Of a stretch of 64,000 nucleotides of DNA, positions 52,224 to 60,428 are shown in pieces (within the stretch, counting starts at the first letter, position 1; each line of letters opens with the position of its first letter). Below the pieces are notes generated by a model. That model searched no databases and had not been told where the DNA came from. It saw only the letters and a program-made list of their open reading frames with translations. Source of the DNA: a bacterium 1XD8-76. GTDB taxonomy: Bacteria > Bacillota > Clostridia > Lachnospirales > Lachnospiraceae. The DNA lies in assembly GCA_003611955.1 (NCBI GenBank), contig RAZE01000001.1, positions 186,001-250,000 of the forward strand, in the 5' to 3' direction. Position numbers and translations under genes: made by a program.

Positions 52224-53633
52224 ATGCTTTTCCCAAGTGAACCTTTTTTGTTCGTATTCCTGCCGGTCGTACTGTTCCTCTACTACGCGTTTCTCAGGAA
52301 TACAAAAATTCTGAAAAATATTTTCCTGTTTATCGCAAGCCTGTTTTTCTATGCCTGGGGTGAGCCGGTGCATGTCTTTCTCATGCTTTTTGTCATTTTT
52401 ATGAGCTACCTGTTCGGTCTGCTGATCGATCATTTTCGGGAAAGGAAACATCTGTCCAAAGCGATCTTAGCTCTTATGGTCTGTACCAACATCGGCATTC
52501 TGGGCTGGTATAAATACAGTACCTTTGTTTTGTTTCAAATGAATCTCCGCCTGCATACAAACTTTACCCTCCCCACCGTCACATTGCCCATCGGCATTTC
52601 CTTTTTTACGTTTCAGGCTATGTCCTACGTCTTCGATATTTATCGAAAACAGGGGAAAGCGCAAAAGAATCCTCTGCAGGTCGGTCTCTATGTCTCCCTC
52701 TTTCCGCAGTTGATCGCAGGTCCCATCGTGCGCTATGAGACCATCGCGGAACAGATCGATCACCGCGTGGAAAATTTCACGGATTTTTCCGCAGGCGTGG
52801 TCAGATTTTGTACCGGTCTCGGAAAGAAAGTACTGCTCGCCAACAATATGGCGATCGTTGCGGACAACGCTTTCAACGTCGTCTTCGGCGGGCGCTTTTA
52901 TGCCTCAACGGCTATGGCCTGGCTGGGCGCTATCTCCTACACTTTACAGATATTTTTTGACTTTTCCGGTTATTCCGACATGGCGATCGGCCTTGGAAAA
53001 ATGTTCGGCTTTCATTTTGAGGAGAACTTCCGCTATCCATACCTCTCAGCCACGGTCTCCGAATTCTGGCGGAGATGGCATATCTCCCTGCAGACCTGGT
53101 TCCGGGACTATGTGTATTTTCCGCTCGGAGGCAGCAGAGTCTCAAAACCGAGACTCGTCCTCAATCTGTTTATCGTCTGGCTTCTGACCGGAGTCTGGCA
53201 TGGCGCGAACTGGACTTTTGCCGCCTGGGGACTGCTGTATTTTCTCCTGCTCACTTTCGAAAAATTGACGGGACTAAACAAAAAACGTTTTTGGTGGAGT
53301 CATCTCTACACTATGTTTTTTGTCACCCTGGGCTGGGTCATTTTCCGCTCCGCCACTCTCGGCAATGCCCTCATCTATATAAAGGCAATGTTTGGCATCG
53401 GTTCCACCGGTCTCACAGATACCGCCGTTTTACTCTTTCTGAAACAGGACTGGTTTTACTATCTGGCCGCTCTCTTCTGTTGTGTGCCGGCTGTTCCTCT
53501 CCTGGAAAAGAAATTTGGCGATTCCAGAGCAGGACAATGGATCTATGCCGTGGGGCTTCTGGCCGTTTTTGTGGTATCGGTCTCCTTTATCTGCAATAAT
53601 TCGTATAATCCGTTTATTTATTTTAACTTTTAA
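52224..53633 (+). CDS. MBOAT-family O-acyltransferase (AlgI/PatA-like)
   Basis: 469 residues, ~10-12 membrane segments. MBOAT signatures: LPIGISFFTFQAMSYVFDIYRK, FPQLIAGPIVRY, EFWRRWHISLQTWFRDYVYFPLGGSR and the catalytic His in LLTGVWHGANWTF. Such proteins pass acyl groups across the membrane to extracellular polysaccharides or teichoic acids. Seven-odd bp before the DHHW/AlgJ-like gene, its expected partner. Acyl donor and acceptor unknown; a dltA/dltC pair is not adjacent, though an AMP-ligase and a carrier protein exist at 1-974. Confidence 0.95.
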   Translation: MLFPSEPFLFVFLPVVLFLYYAFLRNTKILKNIFLFIASLFFYAWGEPVHVFLMLFVIFMSYLFGLLIDHFRERKHLSKAILALMVCTNIGILGWYKYSTFVLFQMNLRLHTNFTLPTVTLPIGISFFTFQAMSYVFDIYRKQGKAQKNPLQVGLYVSLFPQLIAGPIVRYETIAEQIDHRVENFTDFSAGVVRFCTGLGKKVLLANNMAIVADNAFNVVFGGRFYASTAMAWLGAISYTLQIFFDFSGYSDMAIGLGKMFGFHFEENFRYPYLSATVSEFWRRWHISLQTWFRDYVYFPLGGSRVSKPRLVLNLFIVWLLTGVWHGANWTFAAWGLLYFLLLTFEKLTGLNKKRFWWSHLYTMFFVTLGWVIFRSATLGNALIYIKAMFGIGSTGLTDTAVLLFLKQDWFYYLAALFCCVPAVPLLEKKFGDSRAGQWIYAVGLLAVFVVSVSFICNNSYNPFIYFNF

Positions 53634-53651
53634 GGATAGATGGGGTGTGTT

Positions 53652-54722
53652 ATGAAAACTCGTGATGGATGGATCGCTGTCGTTTTTTTGATTTTTATCT
53701 TCCTTTTGCCTGCCGCAACTCTGATAGACAGGTTTTTTGCGGCGCGAAGCGAAGAGGCTTTCGCGGAGGTCCCCGCTTCAGAGGATAGTGTGCAGGAGAC
53801 AATCTACCTGTTTCCCCCTTCCATACAGAACAATGTCAATGAGTTCACCGATCAGCTTTTTATGCGAAAACAGCTGATCGCCTTCAATACGGATGTCACC
53901 TCCCTTCTGACCGGCGGCACTTACTTTGAATCCACCCAGGTTCTCCTCGGGAAGGACAACTGGCTTTTCTATAAATCTTCCATAGAGGGGGAGCATCCCA
54001 TCTGGGATTATATGGGAATCAATCATTTTTCGGAGGAGGAGCTCTTGCGGATAACCGCCAACCTGCAGGATACACAAAAATATTTTGAGGAGGAGCGCGG
54101 CATTCCTTTCTACATCGTGACGATCCCCAACAAAGAAATCGTTTACAGCGAATACATGCCTGACACCATCATTCGATTGAACGAGGTATCGAGAGGACAG
54201 CAGCTCAGCGAATACGTGGAACAAAATGCTGCTCTGCCTTACCTGGATCTGAGATATGCTCTGCTGGAGGCAAAGGAGGACTATCCGACTTATTACAGGA
54301 CAGACTCCCACTGGAACTATTATGGCGCCTACGTGGGACTGCAGGAAATCTTTCAGGAAATTTACGGCGATGGGATTCCCGCCGATATCTCCTGTTTTTC
54401 GGTCGCCTCCGAAGATTACAGCGGCGATCTCGCGGCGCTTGCCGGGCTTCAGGACCGCTTTTCCATTGACTCTTACTATGTGCTCGATCCCGACCGCATA
54501 GATAAGGAGCAGTACCATGATGAAGTACTGCTCCTGGTGGGTGACTCTTTCTCGGAATATCTCCGGGATCTGGCCAAGTATTACTACAGGGATGTCCACT
54601 ATGTTCATTCCAGGGATTTTCAGGTGGATATGATCGATCAGATCCAACCCGATATCGTCATCTGGGAATGCGTGGAGCGCTATCTGGATGTGTTCAGCAC
54701 CAGACATCTGATGGAACAATAA
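53652..54722 (+). CDS. DHHW/AlgJ-like SGNH acyltransfer partner
   Basis: 356 residues. One N-terminal membrane anchor (IAVVFLIFIFLLPAATLI), then an extracytoplasmic SGNH-like domain: the TDSHWNYYGAY motif (catalytic Asp/His block of AlgJ/AlgX and DHHW proteins) and LLVGDSFSEYL with the Ser. It pairs with the MBOAT gene directly upstream to acylate an extracellular polymer. ATG at 53652 is chosen for its GGGGTG site; an ATG at 53640 is possible. Confidence 0.88.
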   Translation: MKTRDGWIAVVFLIFIFLLPAATLIDRFFAARSEEAFAEVPASEDSVQETIYLFPPSIQNNVNEFTDQLFMRKQLIAFNTDVTSLLTGGTYFESTQVLLGKDNWLFYKSSIEGEHPIWDYMGINHFSEEELLRITANLQDTQKYFEEERGIPFYIVTIPNKEIVYSEYMPDTIIRLNEVSRGQQLSEYVEQNAALPYLDLRYALLEAKEDYPTYYRTDSHWNYYGAYVGLQEIFQEIYGDGIPADISCFSVASEDYSGDLAALAGLQDRFSIDSYYVLDPDRIDKEQYHDEVLLLVGDSFSEYLRDLAKYYYRDVHYVHSRDFQVDMIDQIQPDIVIWECVERYLDVFSTRHLMEQ

Positions 54723-54727
54723 CTGTC

Positions 54728-56488
54728 TTACTTCAGTTCGTTCGCCATCTCATAAAAGTGACAGTACATCCCTTTCAGCGCCATCAGCGTATCATGATCC
54801 CCCTCTTCCACGATGCCCTCCTCCGTCAACACAAGAATCCTGTCGGAATTGCGGATCGTGGAAAGTCTGTGCGCGATCGTCAGCGTCGTTCTCCCCTCCG
54901 ACAGCTTCGCCAGGGATTTCGCCACCTCAAATTCGCTCTCATTATCCAACGCCGAGGTGGCCTCATCCAAAATGATGATCGGCGGATTCTTCAGAAATAC
55001 TCTGGCGATGCTGATGCGCTGCTTCTGGCCGCCCGAAAGCTTCACGCCCCGTTCTCCCACATACGTATCATAGCCGTCTTTCAGCCCCATAATAAACTCA
55101 TGGGCGCCGGCACGCTTTGCCGCCTCCATCACCTCTTCCCTGGAAGCCCCCTCTTTTCCGTAGCTGATATTGTCAAAGATCGTCCCGGAAAACAGATATA
55201 CATCCTGCTGCACCATCCCGATGCTCTTCCTGAGGCTTTTCAGGGTAAAGTTTTTGATATCCTTCCCATCTAACGTAATGCATCCCGCCGACACGTCATA
55301 AAACCGGGGAATCAGATTGCACAGCGTCGTCTTCCCGCCTCCGGAGGGACCCACGATCGCCACCTTCTCCCCCGCCCGTATCGAAAGGTTCAGATGGCTG
55401 AAAACCTGATTGTGGTCGTCCGGGTATTCAAAATTCACATCCCGGAAAACGATATTGCCCTCCGGTTTCTCCAGTTCCACCGCGCCGGGTTCATCAAATA
55501 TCTCGATGTCCGCATCCATGATCTGCAAAAAGCGCTCAATTCCCGTCATGCCCCGCTGAAACTGTTCCGCAAACTCAATGATCCTGCGGATCGTTGCGAT
55601 CAGCGTGGAAACATACATGATGTACGCCACAAGGTCGCCCGGCTCTATCAGTCCTTTCATCATAAAAATACTGCCCGCCACCAGCACCAGCAGGTACATA
55701 AGCCCGTCAAACATCCGAACCGTCGTCTGAAAAGCCCCCATATATTTGTAGGACTCCTTCTTGATCTCCAAAAAAGCGCCGTTATCTTTCTCAAACTTTT
55801 TGTTTTCCACATCTTCGTTGGTGAAGGCCTTGACCACCTTCTGCCCCAGCAGGCTGTCCTCGATCCGAGCGTTCAGCTCTCCGATCTGCTGTCTCTGTCT
55901 GCCAAACACACTTCTCATGCGGAGGTTGAACGTTGTACAGACCACCGCCATCAGCGGTATACACAGAAAGATGATCACCGTGAGCAGCGCATTGATCCGG
56001 GCCAGCAGGATAAAGGCGATCACCGCCTTGATCCCCGCGATAAAAAATTCCTCCGGACAGTGGTGGGCAAACTCCGTCACATCGAACAGATCGTTGGTGA
56101 TCCTGCCCATGATCTGCCCGACCTTCGTGTTGTTATAGTAGGTGTTGGAAAGCTGCTGTAAGTGGCTGTAGGCGTCACGCCGCATATCCGTCTCTATCTT
56201 TGCCCCCATCACATGCCCTACATTCGCCATATAGTAGGCCGCAACGCAGTCCACAATCCTGAGCGCCAGATAGACCATGCCAAGCTTTGCCACGGTGCCG
56301 ACCGTCAGGGAGGCCAGATCCCTGATCCCCTCGTTGGTGATATACCGCATGATCATCGGCAGCACCAGCTCACACAGAGTGGTCAGCGCTGCACAAAGCA
56401 AATCCGTTGCCAGAGTCTTATAATATTTCCTGAAATAGGGCGTAAACCTGCTCCACAATTCCTTTGTCTTATACTCTCTTACATTCAT
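54728..56488 (-). CDS. ABC exporter, fused permease-ATPase
   Basis: 586 residues: six membrane helices (~15-310) and an ATPase domain (~335-580) with Walker A VGPSGGGKTTL, signature LSGGQKQRISIARV, Walker B IILDEATSALD and the H-loop TIAHRLSTI. MsbA/LmrA-like type IV half transporter, working as a dimer. Single gene, convergent with the DHHW gene with only 5 bp between stops. Substrate unknown (lipid, drug or peptide). Confidence 0.93.
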   Translation of the reverse strand: MNVREYKTKELWSRFTPYFRKYYKTLATDLLCAALTTLCELVLPMIMRYITNEGIRDLASLTVGTVAKLGMVYLALRIVDCVAAYYMANVGHVMGAKIETDMRRDAYSHLQQLSNTYYNNTKVGQIMGRITNDLFDVTEFAHHCPEEFFIAGIKAVIAFILLARINALLTVIIFLCIPLMAVVCTTFNLRMRSVFGRQRQQIGELNARIEDSLLGQKVVKAFTNEDVENKKFEKDNGAFLEIKKESYKYMGAFQTTVRMFDGLMYLLVLVAGSIFMMKGLIEPGDLVAYIMYVSTLIATIRRIIEFAEQFQRGMTGIERFLQIMDADIEIFDEPGAVELEKPEGNIVFRDVNFEYPDDHNQVFSHLNLSIRAGEKVAIVGPSGGGKTTLCNLIPRFYDVSAGCITLDGKDIKNFTLKSLRKSIGMVQQDVYLFSGTIFDNISYGKEGASREEVMEAAKRAGAHEFIMGLKDGYDTYVGERGVKLSGGQKQRISIARVFLKNPPIIILDEATSALDNESEFEVAKSLAKLSEGRTTLTIAHRLSTIRNSDRILVLTEEGIVEEGDHDTLMALKGMYCHFYEMANELK

Positions 56489-56518
56489 GTTGTACGATTT
56501 CCTTAAACTGTTGCGATT

Positions 56519-57547
56519 TTAATACTGCCCGTTAAAGATCTGCGCGATCGGGGAATCGTCCGACAAAATGACCGTCTTATTCTCTCCCTTCACACTCTCC
56601 TTCAGCGCATCCAGCGCCCTCACAAAGGAGTAGAAATCCGTCTTCTGCGGATCTGAGTAGGCGTCCGACAGAATGCGCATATATTCCGCCTCACCTTCCG
56701 CCACGGTCGCTTCCGCCTTCGCGCCGGCATCGGAAAGCATGATAGATACCTCCTTATCGGTAGTGTTTCTTATCATCTTCGCCTCCGACTTTCCTTCCGC
56801 TGTGTACTGCGCCGCAATATTTTCTCTCTCCGAAATCATTCGGGCGTAAACCGCCTGCTTATTGTCATCCGGCAGATCCAGCTTTTTCACTTCCACAGCC
56901 ATCAGCTCAATACCGTACTGATCCTCCACATGGTTGATCTGCTCCATAATCTTCTCCGTCAGGGACGTGATCTCCACCACTTCCTCCTTCGCCCCGGAGA
57001 TCTCCAGATCATTGTTCTTCACCTCGGAAGTATCTTCCTCCACGGTGATCGTCATCTTTCCGTCCCTGCTCCGGATCACTTCATCCTGTTTCATATTGGA
57101 TATGGTATTTTTCGTCGCATTATATACAATCGCGTCGATACGCCCCTCCGCGTTGCTCACCGAACCGCTCAGCGTCTGCGCAAACTTTAACGGATCCGTC
57201 ACATGCCAGAGTACATAGCTGTCCACGATCATCGTCTTTTTGTCGGAAGTGATAACGTCCGAAGCCGGCAGGTCATAGATCAAAAGCTCTTTGGGGATGG
57301 TATCGACAGATTCCACAAACGGTATCTTGAAGCTGAGTCCCGCCCTGGTCTGCACTCTCTCCACCCGGCCGAACTGCCTGATCAGTTTAAACTGGTTCTC
57401 CTTCGTTATCACCAGAGAATTCAGCAGGACAAACAGTGCCGCGATGATCACGATCACCACAGGGATCATGCTGAATTTATGTTTTCTTTCTCCCTCATCC
57501 GTTCTTTTCGTTCCATCGGAATTATATCGTTCAAACTCCATGCTCAT
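56519..57547 (-). CDS. hflC: HflC-type SPFH membrane protease modulator
   Basis: 342 residues. One N-terminal membrane helix (VIVIIAALFVLLNSLVI), then SPFH/band-7 domain (KENQFKLIRQFGRVERVQTRAG...FVESVDTIPKELLIYDLPASDVITSDKK) and a coiled coil. HflC assembles with HflK into a cage that surrounds and restrains FtsH. Its start overlaps the hflK stop (ATGA). Its long insertion (~155-185) containing EVKNNDLEISGAKEE is unusual. Confidence 0.93.
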   Translation of the reverse strand: MSMEFERYNSDGTKRTDEGERKHKFSMIPVVIVIIAALFVLLNSLVITKENQFKLIRQFGRVERVQTRAGLSFKIPFVESVDTIPKELLIYDLPASDVITSDKKTMIVDSYVLWHVTDPLKFAQTLSGSVSNAEGRIDAIVYNATKNTISNMKQDEVIRSRDGKMTITVEEDTSEVKNNDLEISGAKEEVVEITSLTEKIMEQINHVEDQYGIELMAVEVKKLDLPDDNKQAVYARMISERENIAAQYTAEGKSEAKMIRNTTDKEVSIMLSDAGAKAEATVAEGEAEYMRILSDAYSDPQKTDFYSFVRALDALKESVKGENKTVILSDDSPIAQIFNGQY

Positions 57548-58578
57548 TCCTCCTCCCCTGTACTCTCGTTGTCCGTCTGCGCATTTCCCTGTCCCGCGGA
57601 ACCGGAAATATTTCCTCCGCCGCTTTCCTCCGTCACAAAACTCTCCAGCGGAAGCATGGTATTTACCGTTCCATCGCTTCCCTGAATAATCAGCTTGATA
57701 TCCGGCAGGACATCCTCCATCGCCTCATAGAACATACGCTTTTTTGTCACATCGGGAAACTTGACATACTCCTGATACATGGAGTTGAACCGCGCCGCCT
57801 GACCGTTCGCCTCATTGATCCTCTCCTGCTTGTCGGCCTCCGCCTCCTGCAGGATCTTATCGGATTCCGCCTCCGCGTTCGGGATCTGCTCGTTCCGATA
57901 TTTGTTAGCATTATTTACCGCTGTCTCTTTCCCCTGCTTTGCCGTCTCCACTTCCTTGAAAGCATTCTCCACCTCGGCGGTGGGCGGGGTCGCGTCCTGG
58001 ATCGTGATGTTGACCAGCGCGATGCCGATGTCGTAGTCTTCCAGCTTATCCAGGATCATCTGTTTGATATTAGACTGAATTTCATTTTTTCCCGTAGTCA
58101 GAACGCTGTCCACGCTGTAGGACCCTATAGTCGTTCTGATACAGTTCTGTGCAATATTTTTCAGCACCAGTTCCGGGTCCTGAGAGGCATAGAGCGCCTT
58201 CACCGGATCGGTGACCCGATACTCCGCATAAAAATCCACATAGATAAAATTGTAGTCGGAGGTGATCATCAGCGCGTCCTGAGAATCCGCCTCGGGGTCA
58301 TCATTCCGATAACCGATGGTAATCCCCTGGATCGTCGTATTTACTTTGGTTACTGTCTGGATAAAAGGAATTTTAAAGTGCAGCCCCGGCGTCGTAACCG
58401 CCCTCGGCGAGCCGAAAGTACACACCACTGCCTGTTCCTCCTCCTGAATGGAATAGAAGGAGCCGCCCGCAATAATAAAGAGAACGATCAGCACCACCGC
58501 CACTTTCACAGCGCCAAACCCGCGCCTCATACTCTCTCTATTCAGTGGTTGTTTTATCTGCCTGTTTCTTCTGAACAT
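57544..58578 (-). CDS. hflK: HflK-type SPFH membrane protease modulator
   Basis: 344 residues. N-terminal membrane helix (AVKVAVVLIVLFIIAGGSFY), SPFH domain (EEEQAVVCTFGSPRAVTTPGLHFKIPFIQTV, DYNFIYVDFYAEYRVTDPVKALYAS), coiled coil rich in Glu/Ala (NAEAESDKILQEAEADKQER) and an acidic disordered end. Partner of HflC; together with FtsH it forms the membrane quality-control complex. Unlike proteobacterial HflK it lacks the long Gly-rich N-terminus. Confidence 0.93.
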   Translation of the reverse strand: MFRRNRQIKQPLNRESMRRGFGAVKVAVVLIVLFIIAGGSFYSIQEEEQAVVCTFGSPRAVTTPGLHFKIPFIQTVTKVNTTIQGITIGYRNDDPEADSQDALMITSDYNFIYVDFYAEYRVTDPVKALYASQDPELVLKNIAQNCIRTTIGSYSVDSVLTTGKNEIQSNIKQMILDKLEDYDIGIALVNITIQDATPPTAEVENAFKEVETAKQGKETAVNNANKYRNEQIPNAEAESDKILQEAEADKQERINEANGQAARFNSMYQEYVKFPDVTKKRMFYEAMEDVLPDIKLIIQGSDGTVNTMLPLESFVTEESGGGNISGSAGQGNAQTDNESTGEEE

Positions 58579-58673
58579 AGTTTTCCTCCGTTTTAATGTG
58601 TGTAATCCTCATTAAGTTACATTATACACTTTTTTTCCGGTTCCGCCATATCTTTCTCTTAAAGCAAAGCAGC

Positions 58674-59570
58674 TCAGTCCCTTCTAAATTCAAAGGACAT
58701 CTGTTTAAATACTTCCTCCGGATCATAATCCAGGGAATAGTTTTTCACCATATTGTAGATAGGCTCTATCACAGAAACTTCCTCCACCAAATCCTCCGCG
58801 ATCTTTTCCAGAGACTGGTTTCTTTTCATTTTTTTACAGATCAGAGAAACCAATCTCATATATTCTCCTTCTGCTTTTCCTTCTGCGATACCGTCTTCTC
58901 TCGCATAAGCCAGCTCTTCCCACCTCTGCATATACTTCACCCCCGCTTTCTCCGAACTTCTGACTCCGCGAATCCTCTCATGGATCTTCTTAATCCGATC
59001 GCTCGCCGCGCGTTCCGCCGTTTCATCTGTCGTCTTTCCGATATACTCCATGAAGTCCAAGAACTCATCGGAAAAGTCCTCCCGGTTCTTCCCTTTTGTA
59101 TTAATAAATATCCGAACCGCTCCGTCATCCAGTTTCAGTTCTGGGCATTCCCGGCAAACTCCTTCAAATGTATAACGATACAATCCTTTCCCAAAAAGGT
59201 CATACGGCGCAATCATGATAAAACAGCTGTCATTCAAAAGATTAAAATCCTTATTTCCCGGCTCCAGCAGTGATACATCCATATGCGCCTGATAATAGCG
59301 GCTCCTGCGAAGCAGGTTCCCGGTATTTCTCTGCTGCATCTCCGTATAGTAAATTTTTTCCTTTTCATCCATCCCCACCACATCCATCCTGACTTCGCGC
59401 AGTTCCGGAGATACCCTGAACTCCTTTTCCGTCTCCGGTTTTTCCAGAAGTTCGATCTCCTTTTCCAACAGGATGCTGATCACCGCCTGATAAGTTTCCG
59501 TGTCCTCCATCGCTTCATCAAATAGAAACTTGTCAAGAAGATTCAGTTTTTCCAGTTTCGTATTCACCAT
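58674..59570 (-). CDS. Rpn-family PD-(D/E)XK nuclease / transposase-like protein
   Basis: 298 residues. Starts NTKLEKLNLLDKFLFDEAMED and carries the nuclease core RMDVVGMDEKEKIYYTEMQQR (PD-(D/E)XK: Asp ... Glu-x-Gln) with LRRSRYYQAHMDVSLLEPG after it. The family (TIGR01784/Rpn) includes recombination-promoting nucleases and is common and expanded in Lachnospiraceae. ATG at 59570 with GGAAGGAGGAAACCAT before it. A remnant of a related gene is at 3644-3765. No terminal repeats seen, so no mobile element boundaries are called. Confidence 0.9.
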   Translation of the reverse strand: MVNTKLEKLNLLDKFLFDEAMEDTETYQAVISILLEKEIELLEKPETEKEFRVSPELREVRMDVVGMDEKEKIYYTEMQQRNTGNLLRRSRYYQAHMDVSLLEPGNKDFNLLNDSCFIMIAPYDLFGKGLYRYTFEGVCRECPELKLDDGAVRIFINTKGKNREDFSDEFLDFMEYIGKTTDETAERAASDRIKKIHERIRGVRSSEKAGVKYMQRWEELAYAREDGIAEGKAEGEYMRLVSLICKKMKRNQSLEKIAEDLVEEVSVIEPIYNMVKNYSLDYDPEEVFKQMSFEFRRD

Positions 59571-59654
59571 ATGGTTTCCTCCTTCCGGGATTTCCAGAAA
59601 GAAGAAGCACAAAAACTGCCGCATCTCTACCATCTCTATAAATACCTGTGACAT

Positions 59655-59850
59655 CTCCGCCTTCTAAAATCCCATGTAATTTAAATTGGTTGAATTAAAA
59701 AGCACAGATTTCAATTGAAATGAGACGGGAATACTCCCTCAGAATACAGATTAATCGTAGAAAATTCAATAGAATGTATGCTTTTAAAAATAGTCTAACA
59801 GATGGATATATATTATGCAAGTATAAAAACTCATCCACATCATAAATCTG
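59655..59850. other. AT-rich intergenic stretch, no gene recognised
   Basis: About 196 bp between the Rpn gene and the DUF3592-like gene. No RBS-preceded frame, hairpin or repeat was noticed. Confidence 0.4.
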
Positions 59851-60276
59851 TCAAGGCAAAATCCAAAGTGCGCATATCAGCCCAAACATAAAACAACAAA
59901 ATACTATGAGCAGCAGTATACAAACAAACCATTCATTTGACTTATCTTCTGCCCAGAATATTTTATTTATTTCCTCCACATATAATAATGGTATCTGTTC
60001 ATCATCTTTGTACTTCTTAATCCTCTTATCCGATGTTACTATCTTTCTCTGACAAACAGCATTATTTAATTGATATTCCACCTCAACGACATATCTTATC
60101 GGTTGCCCAATTATTTCTGTGCAGCTTAGTTTCTTCCCCGAAATACGCCTTCCGCCCCTCTCCTTTAAGCCGTTATTTCGTAAAATTATATATATGCCCC
60201 AAATTCCTGCTATTCCTGCAAGTAAGCTTACCAAGCCTATCATAATGTTTCTTTTTCCTACTGTGTTGTTCTCCAT
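59851..60276 (-). CDS. DUF3592-like small membrane protein
   Basis: 141 residues, hydrophobic segments at ~12-32 and ~115-138, with a beta-rich middle (RYVVEVEYQLNNAVCQRKIV...IPLLYVEEIN) between them. This two-helix layout with an exposed beta domain fits DUF3592, proteins of unknown function. Its base composition is a little more AT-rich than neighbours. Assignment is by pattern only. Confidence 0.6.
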   Translation of the reverse strand: MENNTVGKRNIMIGLVSLLAGIAGIWGIYIILRNNGLKERGGRRISGKKLSCTEIIGQPIRYVVEVEYQLNNAVCQRKIVTSDKRIKKYKDDEQIPLLYVEEINKIFWAEDKSNEWFVCILLLIVFCCFMFGLICALWILP

Positions 60277-60373
60277 TTACCAAAGTTTACAGAATTTTTC
60301 CTCTTACTGGGAAAAATCCATCATGCTGATTTCGCAGCCCGCACCTGTTTTTTGATTATAACATAAGAAAGAT

Positions 60374-60411
60374 AAAAAAACAGCGGCTTTGATTCTGTCA
60401 AAAACCGCTGT
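60374..60411 (-). terminator. Terminator of FtsX-type permease gene
   Basis: ACAGCGG / CCGCTGT stem, then TTTTTTTATC on the minus strand, 18 bp after the permease stop. Confidence 0.85.
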
Positions 60412-60428
60412 CCTGTAAACAAACATAC

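Noticed and set aside
58674-59570. Insertion sequence boundaries around the Rpn-family gene
   Set aside because: No terminal inverted repeats or target duplications seen; the gene is called without a mobile element.
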